From assembly GCF_018294505.1 (NCBI RefSeq), contig NC_057800.1, positions 475,389,037 to 475,453,036 of the forward strand: a stretch of DNA of 64,000 nucleotides, read 5' to 3'. Numbering within the stretch: the stretch's first letter is position 1; each line of letters begins with the position of its first letter. Origin of the DNA: Triticum aestivum. Its lineage: Eukaryota > Streptophyta > Magnoliopsida > Poales > Poaceae. Of this stretch, positions 12,601 to 23,362 are shown piece by piece. Under the pieces are notes generated by a model. The model ran no database searches. It had not been told where the DNA came from and saw nothing but the letters and a program-made list of their open reading frames with translations. Position numbers and translations under genes: made by a program.

Positions 12601-13475
12601 ATCATGAGTAAATGCTTTGATTAAGCGTGGATAAATTTAGTAGGCTTAGGGGTACAATCGACGACAATTTGATTGGCCAAAATCCAGCTCATGTTTAAAA
12701 TGACATCTGAGCTGGAAGGACGAATTATTCGATCTGATTAAGGATTGCGAGCATTTGCAACATATTGAATCAAGGGACCCGAAATGATAGTGATAGAGGA
12801 TGTCAACGGAGATTACTAGAAGCATGGAATTAACCATAATGCAGGAAGGCAAGGAACTCAGGAACAATAGGCTGTTGAGGATTTTGAGAAAATCGAGTAG
12901 TATTTCAAAGAATTTTGTGAAACACATGAACAACTAGGAATGAACAAATCCTTGATAAGTGTGAGGATTTATTCGAAGTGGTATTCATGCAGCAAAGATC
13001 TGTAAGGCAGTGGCACAAGGGATTCATAAAATTGAGAGGATAATTCGATGTATCTTGTAATAACAAGAGCAGCTCGAAATAAAAGTAAGTACGATAGGTT
13101 TATGTTTTTATCCATAAGGATATATCAGTGGGAGGGAATATGAAAAGCGACGGGCACAAAGTCTTGAGAGAACATCGAGAGTAACTTTGGAATCTTCTGG
13201 TGCACCAAGTAATCATCTGGAGTGAGGGGCTCTCCAGGAGGAAGTATTTACGGAACCTATAGTCGGAGTTAGTAAAATCATTTAACCCAAATAGGAGAGA
13301 GATCAGAGTCCTATAGTATAGGTCGAGGAATAAAAGATCCTAATACCACCCAATGGCGACGTGGGACCTTAAGCCACACAACCATGTTAGTACAAGTTTT
13401 GCAACGTCTAGACTCAACTTCAACCAAGGAGTGTGGAAGGGGGATTCCTATAGGCAGTTGGCTCTGATACCAACT
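9681..13475 (-). mobile_element. Internal region of a Gypsy element without recognisable coding domains
   Basis: This 3.8 kb has no open frame over about 95 codons on either strand and no recognisable gag, RT or integrase motif. It is bounded on the right by a tRNA-iMet primer-binding site on the minus strand and on the left by a TG-type LTR end, so it reads as the interior of a non-autonomous or heavily decayed Gypsy element. The sequence is AT-rich and purine-biased on the plus strand, with many GAA and GGA runs. No internal repeats or other insertions stood out. Confidence 0.55.
13460..13473 (-). promoter_or_regulatory. Gypsy primer-binding site (tRNA-iMet)
   Basis: The minus strand reads TTGGTATCAGAGCC, a perfect tRNA-iMet primer-binding site, two bases after the LTR end. 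It fixes the element as minus-strand and marks the 5' LTR at 13476. Confidence 0.9.
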
Positions 13476-13822
13476 TGTGATGCCCCTGATTCAATCGTAC
13501 ACTAATCATACACGCAAACATGTACGATCAAGATCAGGGACTCATGGGAAGATATCACAACACAACTCTAAACACAAATAAAGTCATACAAGCATCATTT
13601 TACAAGCCAGGGACCTCGAGGGCTCGAATATAAGTGCTCGGACATAAATGAGTCAGCAGAACCAACAATATTTGAGTACAGACATAAGGTAAACAAGGTG
13701 ACATAAGATGGTAGCACAAACTATGATACAGATCGAAAGAGGTGCATGCCTCCTGCCTGGGATCCTCCTAAACTACTCCTGGTCGTCGGCGGCCTAAACG
13801 AAGTAGTAGGCACCTCCGGTGT
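13476..13822 (-). repeat. Gypsy 5' LTR, 3' part (interrupted)
   Basis: The plus strand starts TGTGATGCCCCTGATT, so the minus-strand LTR ends ATCACA just before the primer-binding site. Only 347 bp are present. The rest was displaced by the TAT-lineage insertion at 13823, whose far end lies outside the window. GGTGT at 13818-13822 would be its target duplication. Confidence 0.75.
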
Positions 13823-14472
13823 TGTCGGTGTACAAAAGTAGGGGCTCTTCTTTTGACCCATTTACTTGTGCATGGGCAGTCAGAGCCACGTGCCACGGCC
13901 ACACTTAGTAGGGCAGAGGAGGGAAGCCGAAGAGAAGCCAAAGCACGAGACAACCAAGGCAACGCCAAGACCAGAAGCGCAGGAGAGCAAGAGGGCGAGG
14001 TGAACTCCCTCGGAAAGATCCTTGCCGAGGCAGCCTCCGCAGCCCCGGCAAGAGCCTTGCCGGGGCAACTTGCCCGATGCCAGCGAAGCAAGCCACCCTT
14101 GAGCCCACAGGCTCCAACCCAACCAACTACATTGGAACCAAGGCTCGGGAGGCGCCTCTGTGGTGGCATGCAAATCTTTGTCAAGATCATAAACATGTGA
14201 GATCAGATGAGGACCAGAAGATGGCGACCCTTGGTGGGATCCTAGCCGAGGAAATCCACAAGAGCCCCGGCAAGACCCTTGCCGGGGACGACTGCAATGC
14301 CATGGCAAGACCCTTGCTGGGCCCCCGGCCAGACCCTTGCCGAGGGCGTCAGCAGGGCCACTGCCAGGCCCGCGCCAGCCAAGACTCCACCATCGTCCCC
14401 AAGCAGCTCCTCTCTCAACCAGCTGGGCAGGCACCTGCGTGGCGACGGGCGGCCTCTACACTGATTCAGCAA
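13823..14472 (+). repeat. TAT-lineage Gypsy 5' LTR, first part
   Basis: Starts TGTCGGTG and pairs with CACCGACA at 41334-41341, giving 8-bp inverted LTR ends. It joins 40809-41341 to make a 1183-bp LTR once the Athila insertion and one AGCAA are removed. It is GC-rich and carries repeated GCCGGCAAG-type palindromes (14043-14065, 14265-14287). Long open frames in several frames on both strands here reflect the GC content and are not genes. Confidence 0.85.
14468..14472. repeat. Target-site duplication AGCAA (left)
   Basis: Matches AGCAA at 40804-40808 and defines the ends of the Athila-type element 14473-40803. Confidence 0.95.
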
Positions 14473-16024
14473 TGATACGTCTCCAACGTATCTATAATTT
14501 TTGATTGCTCCATGCTATATTATCTACTGTTTTGGACTATATTGGGCTTTATTTTCCACTTCTATATTATTTTTGGGACTAACCTATCAACCGGAGGCCC
14601 AGCCCAGAATTGCTGTTTTTGCCTATTTCAGTGTTTCGGAGAAATAGAATATCAAACGGAGTCCAAACGAAATAAAATCTTCGGGAACGTGATTTTCTCA
14701 ACGAACATGATCCAGTAGACTTGGACCCTGCTCCAAGGAACAAAAGAGGCGGTCACGAGGGTGGGGGCGCCCCCTAGGGCGCGCCCCTGCCTCGTGGGCC
14801 CCTCGTTGCTCCTCCGGCGTACTTCTTCATCCTATATATACACACGTACCCCCAAACGATCAGAACAGGAGCCAAAAATCTAATTCCACCGCTGCAACTT
14901 TCTGTATCCACGAGATCCCATCTTGGGGCCTGTTCCGGAGCTCCGCCAGAAGAGGGCCGTCATCACGGAGGGCTTCTACATCGTCATAGCCTCTCCGATG
15001 AAGTGTGAGTAGTTTACCTTAGACCTTCAGGTCCATAGTTAGTAGCTAGATGGCTTCTTCTCTCTTTTTGGATCTCAATACAAAGTTCTCCCCCTCTCTC
15101 GTGGAGATCTATTCGATGCAATCTTCTTTTTGCGGTGTATTTGTTGAGATCGATGAATTGTGGGTTTATGATCAAGTCTATCTATGAATAATATTTGAAT
15201 CTTCTCTAAATTCTTTTATGTATGATTTGGTTATCTTTGCAAGTCTCTTCGAATTATCCATTTGGTTTGGCCAACTAGATTGGTAGTTCTTGCCATGGGA
15301 GAAGTGCTTAGCTTTGGGTTCGATCTTGCGGTGTCCTTTCCCAGTGACACAAGGGGCAGCAAGGCACGTATTGCATCGTTGCCATCGAGGATAACAAGAT
15401 GGGGTTTGTTTCATACTGCATGAATTTATCTCTCTACATCATGTCATCTTGCTTAAGGCGTTACTCTGTTTTTAACTTAATACTCTAGATGCATGCTGGA
15501 TAGCGGTCGATGAGTGGAGTAATAGTAGTAGATGCAGAATCGTTTCGCTCTACTTGTCACGGACGTGATGCCTATATACATGATCATGCCTAGATATTCT
15601 CATAATTATGCTCAGTTTTGTCAATTGCTCAACAGTAATGTGTTCACCCACCATAGAATACTTATGCTCTTGAGAGAAGCCACTACTGAAACCTATGGCC
15701 CCCGGGTCTATTCTCATCATATCAATCTCCATCACTTTAATATTGTTTTGCTATATACTTTGCCTTTACTTTTTACTTTGCATCTTTATACCAAAAATAC
15801 TCTACTATCAGATCTCACTCTCGTAAGTGACCGTGAAGGGCTTGACAACCCCTAATCGAATTGGTTGCGAGTAGCTATCATTTTGTGCAGGTACGAGGGA
15901 CTTGAGCGTGGCCTCCTACTGGATTGATACCTTGGTTCTCAAAAACTGAGGGAAATACTTACACTACGCTGCTGCATCATCCCTTTCTCTTCCTGGAAAA
16001 CCAACGCAAGCTCAAGATGTAGCA
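14473..16024 (+). repeat. Athila-type 5' LTR (element 1)
   Basis: Near copy of 39236-40803. A TATA-like TATATATA lies at 14833-14840 in a CCTATATATACAC context and is a plausible promoter. The open frame 15532-15855 and its partner in the other LTR are fortuitous LTR sequence. Confidence 0.93.
14833..14840 (+). promoter_or_regulatory. LTR TATA box
   Basis: TATATATA about 360 bp into the LTR, in AT-poor surroundings. The same site exists at 39603-39610 in the 3' LTR and, shifted, near 51023 and 55721 in the related element. Conservation across four LTRs supports promoter function. Confidence 0.6.
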
Positions 16025-16035
16025 AGAAGGATTTC

Positions 16036-16053
16036 TGGCGCCATTGCCGAGGA
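16036..16053 (+). promoter_or_regulatory. Athila-type primer-binding site
   Basis: TGGCGCCATTGCCGAGGA, 11 bases after the LTR. Compare TGGCGCCGTTGCCGGGGA at 52324-52341 in the second Athila element: two substitutions here, both transitions. Confidence 0.85.
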
Positions 16054-16259
16054 GTCTGCGCAGAAGTCAATATACCAAGTACCCATCACAATCCCTATCT
16101 CTCGCATTACATTATTTGCCATTTGCCTCTTGTTTTCCTCTCCCCCCAATTCACCCTTGCCGTTTTATTCGCCCTCTCTCTCTCTATCCTCCCTCTCTGT
16201 TTGCCTCTTTTGCCCGTTTGCTCTTGTTTGCTCGTGTGCTAGATTGCTTGTTTGTCACG

Positions 16260-17720
16260 ATGGCTCAAGATACTACTAAATTGTGTGACTTCACCAATAC
16301 CAATAATAATGATTTCCTTAGCACTCCGATTGCTCCTCTTACCAATGCTGAATCTTGTGAAATTAATACTCCTTTGTTGAATCTTGTTATGAAAGATCAA
16401 TTCGCCGGCCTTCCCAGTGAAGATGCCGCTACTCATCTGAATAGCTTCGTTGATTTAAGTGATATGCAAAAGAAAAAAGATGTCAATAATGATGTCGTTA
16501 AATTGAAGCTATTTCCTTTTTCGCTTAGAGATCGTGCTAAAGCTTGGTTTTCGTCTTTGCCTAAGAATAGTATTGATTCATGGAACAAGTGCAAAGATGC
16601 TTTTATCTCTAAGTATTTTCCTCCCGCTAAGATCATCTCTCTTAGAAACGATATTATGAACTTTAAACAACTTGATCATGAACATGTTGCACAAGCCTGG
16701 GAGAGAATGAAATTAATGATACGTAATTGCCCTACTCATGGTTTGAATTTGTGGATGATTATACAAAATTTTTATGCCGGATTGAATTTTGCTTCTAGAA
16801 ATCTTTTAGATTCGGCCGCGGGAGGCACTTTTATGGAAATCACTTTAGGAGATGCTACTAAACTCCTAGATAATATTATGGTTAATTATTCTCAATGGCA
16901 TACTGAAAGATCATCTAATAAAAAAGTGCATGCGATAGAAGAAATTAATGTGTTGAGTGGAAAGATGGATGAACTTATGAAATTATTTGCTACTAAGAGT
17001 GTTTCTTCTCATCCTAATGATATGCCTTTGTCTACTTTGATTGAGAATAACAATGAATCTATGGATGTGAATTTTGTTGGTAGGAATAATTTTGGTAACA
17101 ACGCTTATAGAGGGAATTTTAATCCTAGGCCATATCCTAGTAATCCTTCTAATAATTATGGGAATTCCTACAATAACTCTTATGGAAATTAGAATAAGAT
17201 GCCCTCTGATTTTGAATCTAATATTAAAGAATTTATTTCTTTGCAAAATAATTTTAATGCTATGATTGAAGAAAAATTGCTTAAGATTGATGATTTGGCT
17301 AGGAACATTGATAGAATTGCTCTTTATGTTGATGCTTTAAAACTTAGATCTATTCCACCTAAGCATGATATCAATGAGTCTCTAAAAGCCATGAGAATTT
17401 CAATTGATGAGTGTAAAGAAAGAACCGCTAGGATGCATGCTTCCAAAGATGCCTTTATTAAAGTGTGTTCTTCCAATTCCTATGAAAATCAAGATGAAGA
17501 TCTAAAAGTTATTGATGTGTCTCCAATTAAATCTTTCTTTTGCAATATGAATCTTGATGAAACTGAATATGATCTTCCTTTACCTAGAAGGTGTTCTAAA
17601 AATTCGGAGTATTTAGATCTTAATGATGAAATTGACGAAAGTGGGATTGAAAGAAATAAAAATCTAGATGTTGCTAAACCCACTACATTGGATTTCAAGG
17701 AATTTAATTATGAAAGTTGA
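16260..17720 (+). pseudogene. Athila-type gag (two in-frame stops)
   Basis: The first ATG after the leader is at 16260, though the frame is open from 16044. The protein has a typical plant Ty3/Gypsy Gag core: LKLFPFSLRDRAKAWFSSLP, W-x-x-x-x-x-x-F-I-x-K-YFPP and a conserved helical segment to about residue 230, then an asparagine/glycine-rich stretch and a lysine/aspartate-rich C-terminal part. A TAG at 17190-17192 and a TGA at 17718-17720 interrupt the same frame. No zinc knuckle is evident. The Tekay element inserted 10 bases after the TGA, and the frame resumes at 35814. Gag would form the particle shell, but this copy cannot make full-length protein without readthrough. Confidence 0.88.
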
Positions 17721-17725
17721 TCTTT

Positions 17726-17730
17726 AATCG
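17726..17730. repeat. Target-site duplication AATCG (left)
   Basis: Matches AATCG at 35809-35813 and shows that the whole three-LTR composite behaves as one insertion. Confidence 0.95.
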
Positions 17731-18180
17731 TGTCACACCCTAGCTAGTCATGCATTAGAGTGTTGCATCATGTTTACTCTTTCATCAGAAACTTGAAATG
17801 GGGATGACAGAACCCCCAGTCCCCTCTGAAAACCAACTAGGGTTTACTAAAATAATTTTCAATGAACCTGAAATGCCCTTCTAAAATGCCCATCATTTTT
17901 GCCTTGGTTCAGAACCTCTGCCAAAAGTGGTGCACATTTTCCTAGGCCATCCTAGGGTTTTGAATTAAATCATAACTATTTGAATTTGGGCATTTAAAAT
18001 AATATAAAATATTTAAATGCTCAAATATCTCCAAGCTAAAATGTTTCATGTTGGAAATAATCCAACTATGGACCAGGAGTAGTTTGGTGATTTTTGGAGT
18101 TGCCTAGGTATTTTATTTAATTCAACAAAGTTGCAGATATATTAAATAAAACAGAAAACAGAAAATAAATAAAGGGAGAA

Positions 18181-19130
18181 GCTTACCTGAGCTCCTCCCT
18201 GTGCGGCCCAGCCCAGCCGGCCCAGCACTGTGCTGGCCCGTGCCAGCCAGCTGCTTCCCCTCGCCAGAGCAGGCAGGGAGGTGAGCATGGCGCGCCCGAG
18301 CTCGCCATGCACCACCCAGCCTCTCTGCATCGCCCTGGTCGCCGTTGCGCCGCGTGGATCGTCTTCTGGTCGTCGCCCCGACCTCGCCGACACCCTCTCA
18401 CTCTCCCCCGGCTCTCCCTCGCTCTCTCTCTCTCTCTCACGGCCGAAGCTCACCGTCGCCGCCGTTCGCCTTAGCCACTGCCTCCGACCATCCCTCGCTC
18501 CCTCGACAAGCTCAGAAGCTCCGCCTCGACTCCCTCTTCCTCCCCACCGCTCCACGAGTCCCCGGAAGCCCTGCATCGCCGCCACGTCGCCGTTTCCCTC
18601 TTCGGGCTCCGATCATCGTCGCCGATGAATTCGCCGTCTCCAGCGCGTCCCCGAGCCCGTTTCGACGCCCACTGCAACCGCGGTGAGCTACGCCACCGTT
18701 TCCCCCTTCTTCCCGGCTCTCTCCCGACCCCTAGGCCCTAGCCCCACCGCGGCCGAAAGCTTCACGCCGCCGGCGATGTCGCCGTCGTGGCCACGGTCGC
18801 CGTAGCGCCCAACCGAGCTCACCATCGTGCTCCACATCTCACTAGGAGCACGTAGCACGCTCCAACACCCCCCCTAACGCCCTGCAACACCGTTCCCGTG
18901 CACGACCGAACCCCGGCAGCCGCAACCGAGCTCGCCGCCGTCGACTCCGGCCACCCCGACCCCAACGGACTACGCCAAGAGCCGCGGGTCGTCCTCAGCT
19001 TCACTCCGGTGGCCTCCGCGGTTCATTTGGTGGCCGAAACGACCAAAACCACTATCACCGCCGCACTGATGGTCGCCGCCGGCCAGAACTCCGGCGAGCT
19101 GACGTGGCCCAGTTAATTAGCCACTAACCC
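18181..19130 (+). promoter_or_regulatory. GC-rich promoter/5'UTR-like block of the Tekay LTR
   Basis: About 950 bp of CpG-rich sequence inside an otherwise AT-rich LTR, repeated at about 28266-29210 and 32190-33120. It holds a (CT)n tract (18422-18440) of variable length and a donor-like GTGAGC at about 18685. Such blocks mimic gene 5' ends. Whether transcription starts here is inference. Confidence 0.4.
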
Positions 19131-19215
19131 ACCACCTACTGACGCTGACAAGTGGGCCCCAGGGCTTAGTCAAAGCTAACCAGCCCGGGTCAACACGGGA
19201 TTAGCCCCTGTGTCA

Positions 19216-19290
19216 CTGACGTGTGGACCCCACACGTCAGGTTTGACCCGAGCCAGCCCTGTTGACCTGCTGATGTCACTGTGACATCAG
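19216..19290 (+). promoter_or_regulatory. Paired palindromes with bZIP-like cores in the Tekay LTR
   Basis: 19216-19240 is CTGACGTGTGG-ACC-CCACACGTCAG, with perfect 11-bp arms containing ACGT. 19270-19290 is CTGATGTCAC-T-GTGACATCAG, with perfect 10-bp arms. In LTR2 and LTR3 one base change makes TGACGTCA in the second site. Several TTGAC/GTCAA W-box-like words lie within 100 bp. Regulatory function is inferred. Confidence 0.45.
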
Positions 19291-21809
19291 GCTGACGCAG
19301 TAAATGATATTTCTGGATTTAAATTAAATCAGGAAATTCCAGAATATTAATTAAACTTCAAAAATTCATAACTTTTATTCTGTAACTCCAAATTGGACAA
19401 ATTATATATGAAAAATGATCAGAAAAATCCAATCTATCCATCTGTACTATTTTCATGCATGATCAAACAAGTTAAATTGATGTTTTAAACAGAACAAGAA
19501 AAGGCACTTTAAAAGGCCATATTTGAATTTGGAATTTGAATCTTTGATTCAAATTTGCTCAAACACTTCTGGCTTTAGTTGCATTAGCCCAACACACTCA
19601 TATTGCCATGTTTCATGCATGCATCATATTGTTGCACATTGTTTGGTGATGCATGTGTATCGTTATCCTTTGCGACAGGATCTGTCCCCGAGGAGTACCG
19701 TGACTACCCTAACGAAGAACCGTATCCGTGCAACGAACCATCAGGCAAGCAACCAACCATTTGATCATATCGATACAATCCCATGTTCTCGCTCCTGCTC
19801 TCTTTTACTGCATTAAGACAACGCGATTCAAACTGCTGTGTGCTACGGTAGTTGAACCCATTTCCTCTGCATGACCTGTCATTGCCACAGTAACTAGATG
19901 AAATCCACTAGCATGTGTAGGAGTTGATTGAGCCCTATGTATGTGTTGTTCCTACCTTGCTATGCCTGCTATGCTTAGAGTCGTGTCAGGTCTGGTTCAT
20001 CTGGGTGATGGGCTAGAGTGAAATGATTATGTCGGTAATGAGAGTGGTGTGGTGAACACGATTTGGTAAAGGTATCGATGAGAGGCCATGTAGGAGTACA
20101 TGGTGGGTTGTTTCATTGAAGCCGACCTTAAGCACTGAGATCTGTATGTGTGATTTAAGATTCAGCTACTACCATGCATTAGGCCCGAAACCAATGGACC
20201 CTCTCGACTTCTTATTCACCCTAGTTCTCCGTCCAGGAGTTGCAAGTAGTTTCTGGTGTTTGTAGCCTACTGGAGGCCGTGGACAGCGCTGACCGTAGGG
20301 GTGGGCTGTGATGCGGTAGGTACGTGGCCGGGTGTACCGAATACGCGTTAGGTATCTCGGGAACCCTGTTCACATCGTTCGGGGCCGTATGGGAAACCTC
20401 GGCCGGACTCCCTGCGGATGGAACCTGAATAGGCGATAAACCTGGACTGAAGGCTTAGGTGATTAGGTAGGTCGTGGCCGACACCCACGTTGGGCTTTCG
20501 CTTGAAGGTTGCCGAGTACATGTCGTGTAAACGACGGTAAGTGGTGAGAGCGTGTATGAAGAAGTACTCCCTGCAGGGTTAACATGATCTATTCGAATAG
20601 CCGCGTCCGCGGTAAAGGACTACTTGGTTGCCTATACAGTTCATAGACAAGTAAATGGAAACTGATAAAAGCCTCAAGATAAGTGTGAGTGCCGAGGATG
20701 GCTCTTCCGTAGGAAGACGGAGGTGGATCCTCGGTAGTGTATTGAAGTGGTGAATAGTGGACTCGTGTGCGCAAAACTATTTCAAGTTGGAGTATCGTAG
20801 GATAGTCTAGCCAAGAGTCAAAGCTGGCTTGCTGCAATAACTCCACCAACCCTTCTTGATACTATGCATGTATGTAGGATCTGATGTAAGTCTTGCTGAG
20901 TACCTTTGTACTCATGTTGCTATAATCTATATTTTTACAGAAGACGCTGCAACCCCTTCTGATGGGTTCTATGTAGACGTTGACATCAACAAGTAGGCTA
21001 AAGACCCAGGTGGTGACCCTGAGCTTGTGAAGGACCACATAGTATAGTCAGGCTTTCCAAGCCTCTTTTATTTTACTAGTTGTCTGTACTCAGACAAGTT
21101 ACTTCCGCTGTTGGCTTGTATGATTGTATGACTTGTATGTTGGGTCGTGAGACCCGTACCTTTGTGTGTATGTTATGTATGGCTCTCTGAGCCTTAAATA
21201 AAGTACTTGTGTCGTAGAGTCATGTTGTGATGCTTCGTTGTATTTGCACATATCGAGCATATTGTGTGTATGATTGAAATGCTTGGTATGTGTGGGATCT
21301 GACTATCTAGTTGTTTATCTTTAGTAGCCTCTCTTACCGGGAAATGTCTCCTAGTGTTACCGCTGAGCCATGGTAGCTTGCTACTGCTCTGGAACACTTA
21401 GGCTGGCCGGCATGTGTCCTTCTTCGTCCCTGTGTCTGTCCCTTCGGGGAAATGTCACGCTTTGAGTACCGGAGTCCTGTTAGCCCGCTACAGCCCGGTT
21501 TACCAGAGTCCTGCTAGCCCAGTGCTACAGCCCGGACCCACTTGCTGATGACCGACACGTTCGAAGCTGGGTCATGGATGCCTGTCCCTGTAAGTCTGTG
21601 CCACTTTGGGTTTACGACTAGTCATGTCAGCCCGGGCTCTTTATCATATGGATGCTAGCGACACTATCATATACGTGAGCCAAAAGGCGCAAACGGTCCC
21701 GGGAAAAAGGTAAGACGACACCCGTGGGAATACCGTGCGTGAGGCCGCAAAGTGATATGAGGTGTTACCAGCTAGATCGATGTGACATCGAGTCGGGGTC
21801 CTGACAGCG

Positions 21810-21823
21810 TTGGCATCAGAGCC
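21810..21823 (+). promoter_or_regulatory. Tekay primer-binding site
   Basis: TTGGCATCAGAGCC, three bases after LTR1. It differs from the tRNA-iMet complement TTGGTATCAGAGCC by one transition. Confidence 0.88.
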
Positions 21824-22249
21824 GGACTGCCTGTAGGTTCTCCAAGCCAAACTGGTCGATGTTGAGTCTAGAAATTCTTTAGTTATATGTAGGGGAATTG
21901 TTTGTGGGATGGAACGTAAGGCTCTTTTTACTCCTTATACCTTATGACTTTCTGATCTGAGTCAGTCCATTCTTCCACCGGGGGTTAAGGAATTAGGATC
22001 TGTTCTCTCTATCAGGATCACGAGTTACTGATCAGTAGTACCTTATAAGTTTGATGGTTATCAGCCTAGCTCAGTTCTACTACCACATTATGTTGTTAGA
22101 ATGGTTCCAGAACTTTGATGTGATGATGTTGAGTGTGTACGAAATCCTTTGTCAAATGTCTCAATATCCTTTTTGAGCATTTACAGCTGTTATGCTGCCG
22201 AAATTTTGCTAGAAATTCTAATGCCTTTGCATTATGATTATGCTTTCAG

Positions 22250-23023
22250 ATGGCCACTCGCGACCTCAATCAAGTGGTTCGCCTAACTCGATGCCTAGAT
22301 GTACCCGGCCATACTGCTAAGTTGGTCAGGGTAATGACTGAGGCCGGATACCGCTGGTATCCCGAGTACACGGTCGAAGAGCAATTCCGAGACTTTAATC
22401 AAAGCCAGTATCTCTGCACTGTCAGGATATTTCCATCTTATCCTGGATCCACTGAGCCTCTTCACTGCTCCTATGGACTCGGGGTTACTATCGAGATGGC
22501 TGTGCAGGATGCCGCCTACTCTATGATGACCATTATGCGAGTCAGATCTGGGTTATTTCGGGACTCTGATTTCCGGTATATGCCAGGATCACTTCCGGGA
22601 GCACAAGGATATCTCCAAGCTATTTATGCTGATTCCACTCAGGAGGATTCACGGAATCGCACCACTGCTGAGATGCTCGAGGATAAGGACCGTGAAAATC
22701 GGGCCTTAAGGCTAGAGCTCTTCAATACCCGTGCTGACCACTGGGCCACTTTGACTCGGTTCGCACCGGCGGTGCAAGCTGGATATTCAGATATGCGCGA
22801 TCTCTATCCAGTGAGATCTGCTCTGCCAGACGTGATGGTTTGGCGTGATGTAGGAGGCATCACCCCACCTCGCGGTCCCCGCAGGCCACCGTTTGTTGGT
22901 CCACGACCTCATCCTAGCCCCTATGGTCCACAAGCTCCGCGAAATCGTCTGTTTCCGGATGATCATGTTGAACTTCCAGGCTATGGAGGTGACTTCTACG
23001 AGGACTACTACGGATCGGTCTGA
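22250..23023 (+). CDS. Extra ORF upstream of gag (dsRBD-like fold suspected)
   Basis: An intact 257-codon frame starts at an ATG directly after TGCTTTCAG, a good intron acceptor with a CTAAT branch-site match about 30 bases upstream. It is not Gag or Pol. Residues about 20-92 show a helix, then YPEYTVEEQF, YLCTVRIF and GLGVTIEMAVQDAAYSMM. This order and spacing resemble the alpha-beta-beta-beta-alpha double-stranded RNA-binding domain, but the usual lysines before the last helix are absent. Residues about 130-160 (charged, leucine-spaced) could form a coiled coil. The tail is proline/arginine-rich and ends in an acidic, tyrosine-rich GGDFYEDYYGSV. It lies between the primer site and gag on the sense strand. 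An undisrupted frame in an otherwise decaying region suggests recent selection. I do not recognise a named family; the RNA-binding idea is a hypothesis. Confidence 0.75.
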   Translation: MATRDLNQVVRLTRCLDVPGHTAKLVRVMTEAGYRWYPEYTVEEQFRDFNQSQYLCTVRIFPSYPGSTEPLHCSYGLGVTIEMAVQDAAYSMMTIMRVRSGLFRDSDFRYMPGSLPGAQGYLQAIYADSTQEDSRNRTTAEMLEDKDRENRALRLELFNTRADHWATLTRFAPAVQAGYSDMRDLYPVRSALPDVMVWRDVGGITPPRGPRRPPFVGPRPHPSPYGPQAPRNRLFPDDHVELPGYGGDFYEDYYGSV

Positions 23024-23362
23024 GTTAGTAGTAGTATCACTAGTTCGCACTAGCTGTGTCGTCTATCATCCTGCGTGACTCGTGGGATATGACCTAGTTT
23101 GTACTCTTCCGGAGATGTAGAAAACAATGTATAGGAGCTTGGAATGTCTCCGATGAGATGTAATCCTCTTTTCACCGTAATAGTACTTTGTTTGGTCTTG
23201 TACTAAACTTGTATGGTGTGTATGACGATGGAATAAAGAAGCAGTTTCTGTATCTACCATGTCATACGGATGATCATCTTGCATTCCGAGTTATTCCTTA
23301 CATTATGTATCCTATGACGGAATTTTACCATCCTGATTAAACCATTGTCTTGTTCACCTAGG
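23024..23362 (+). other. Spacer between extra ORF and gag with acceptor-like site
   Basis: 339 bp without a gene. The last bases, CTTGTTCACCTAG, form an intron-acceptor-like site one base before the gag ATG at 23363, with a CTGAT branch-site match at 23333-23337. The rest holds short direct repeats of GTAGTA/GTATCA type and nothing else recognisable. Confidence 0.5.

Larger units (their letters stand above)
17731..21806 (+). repeat. Tekay LTR1 (full length, 4076 bp)
   Basis: Starts TGTCACACCC and ends TCCTGACA. It contains a GC-rich, CpG-rich block (about 18181-19130) that looks like a promoter or 5' UTR and ends in a good splice-donor match (GCG|GTGAGC near 18684), an AT-rich middle part, and two palindromes with ACGT or TGACATCA cores. 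Open frames in the GC-rich block exist on both strands in all three copies, but show no recognisable domain and shift between copies. Confidence 0.95.

Noticed and set aside
9681..13475. Hidden gene in the 3.8-kb non-coding Gypsy interior, for example the frame at 12238-12486
   Set aside because: No frame exceeds about 95 codons, none has a recognisable motif, and the frames overlap on both strands.
13768..14475. Long overlapping frames (up to 184 codons) near the TAT LTR start
   Set aside because: High GC content with few stops in all frames; they cross the boundary between two different elements at 13823.
18142..18686. Frames of 113-147 codons in the GC-rich Tekay LTR block, and their copies in LTR2 and LTR3
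   Set aside because: Present on both strands, shifted by small indels between LTR copies, low-complexity S/R/P/A composition, no domain.
22250..23023. The extra Tekay ORF as a host gene or a captured gene
   Set aside because: Not proven either way, but it lies on the sense strand between the primer site and gag within intact element borders, so an element-encoded ORF is the simpler reading.
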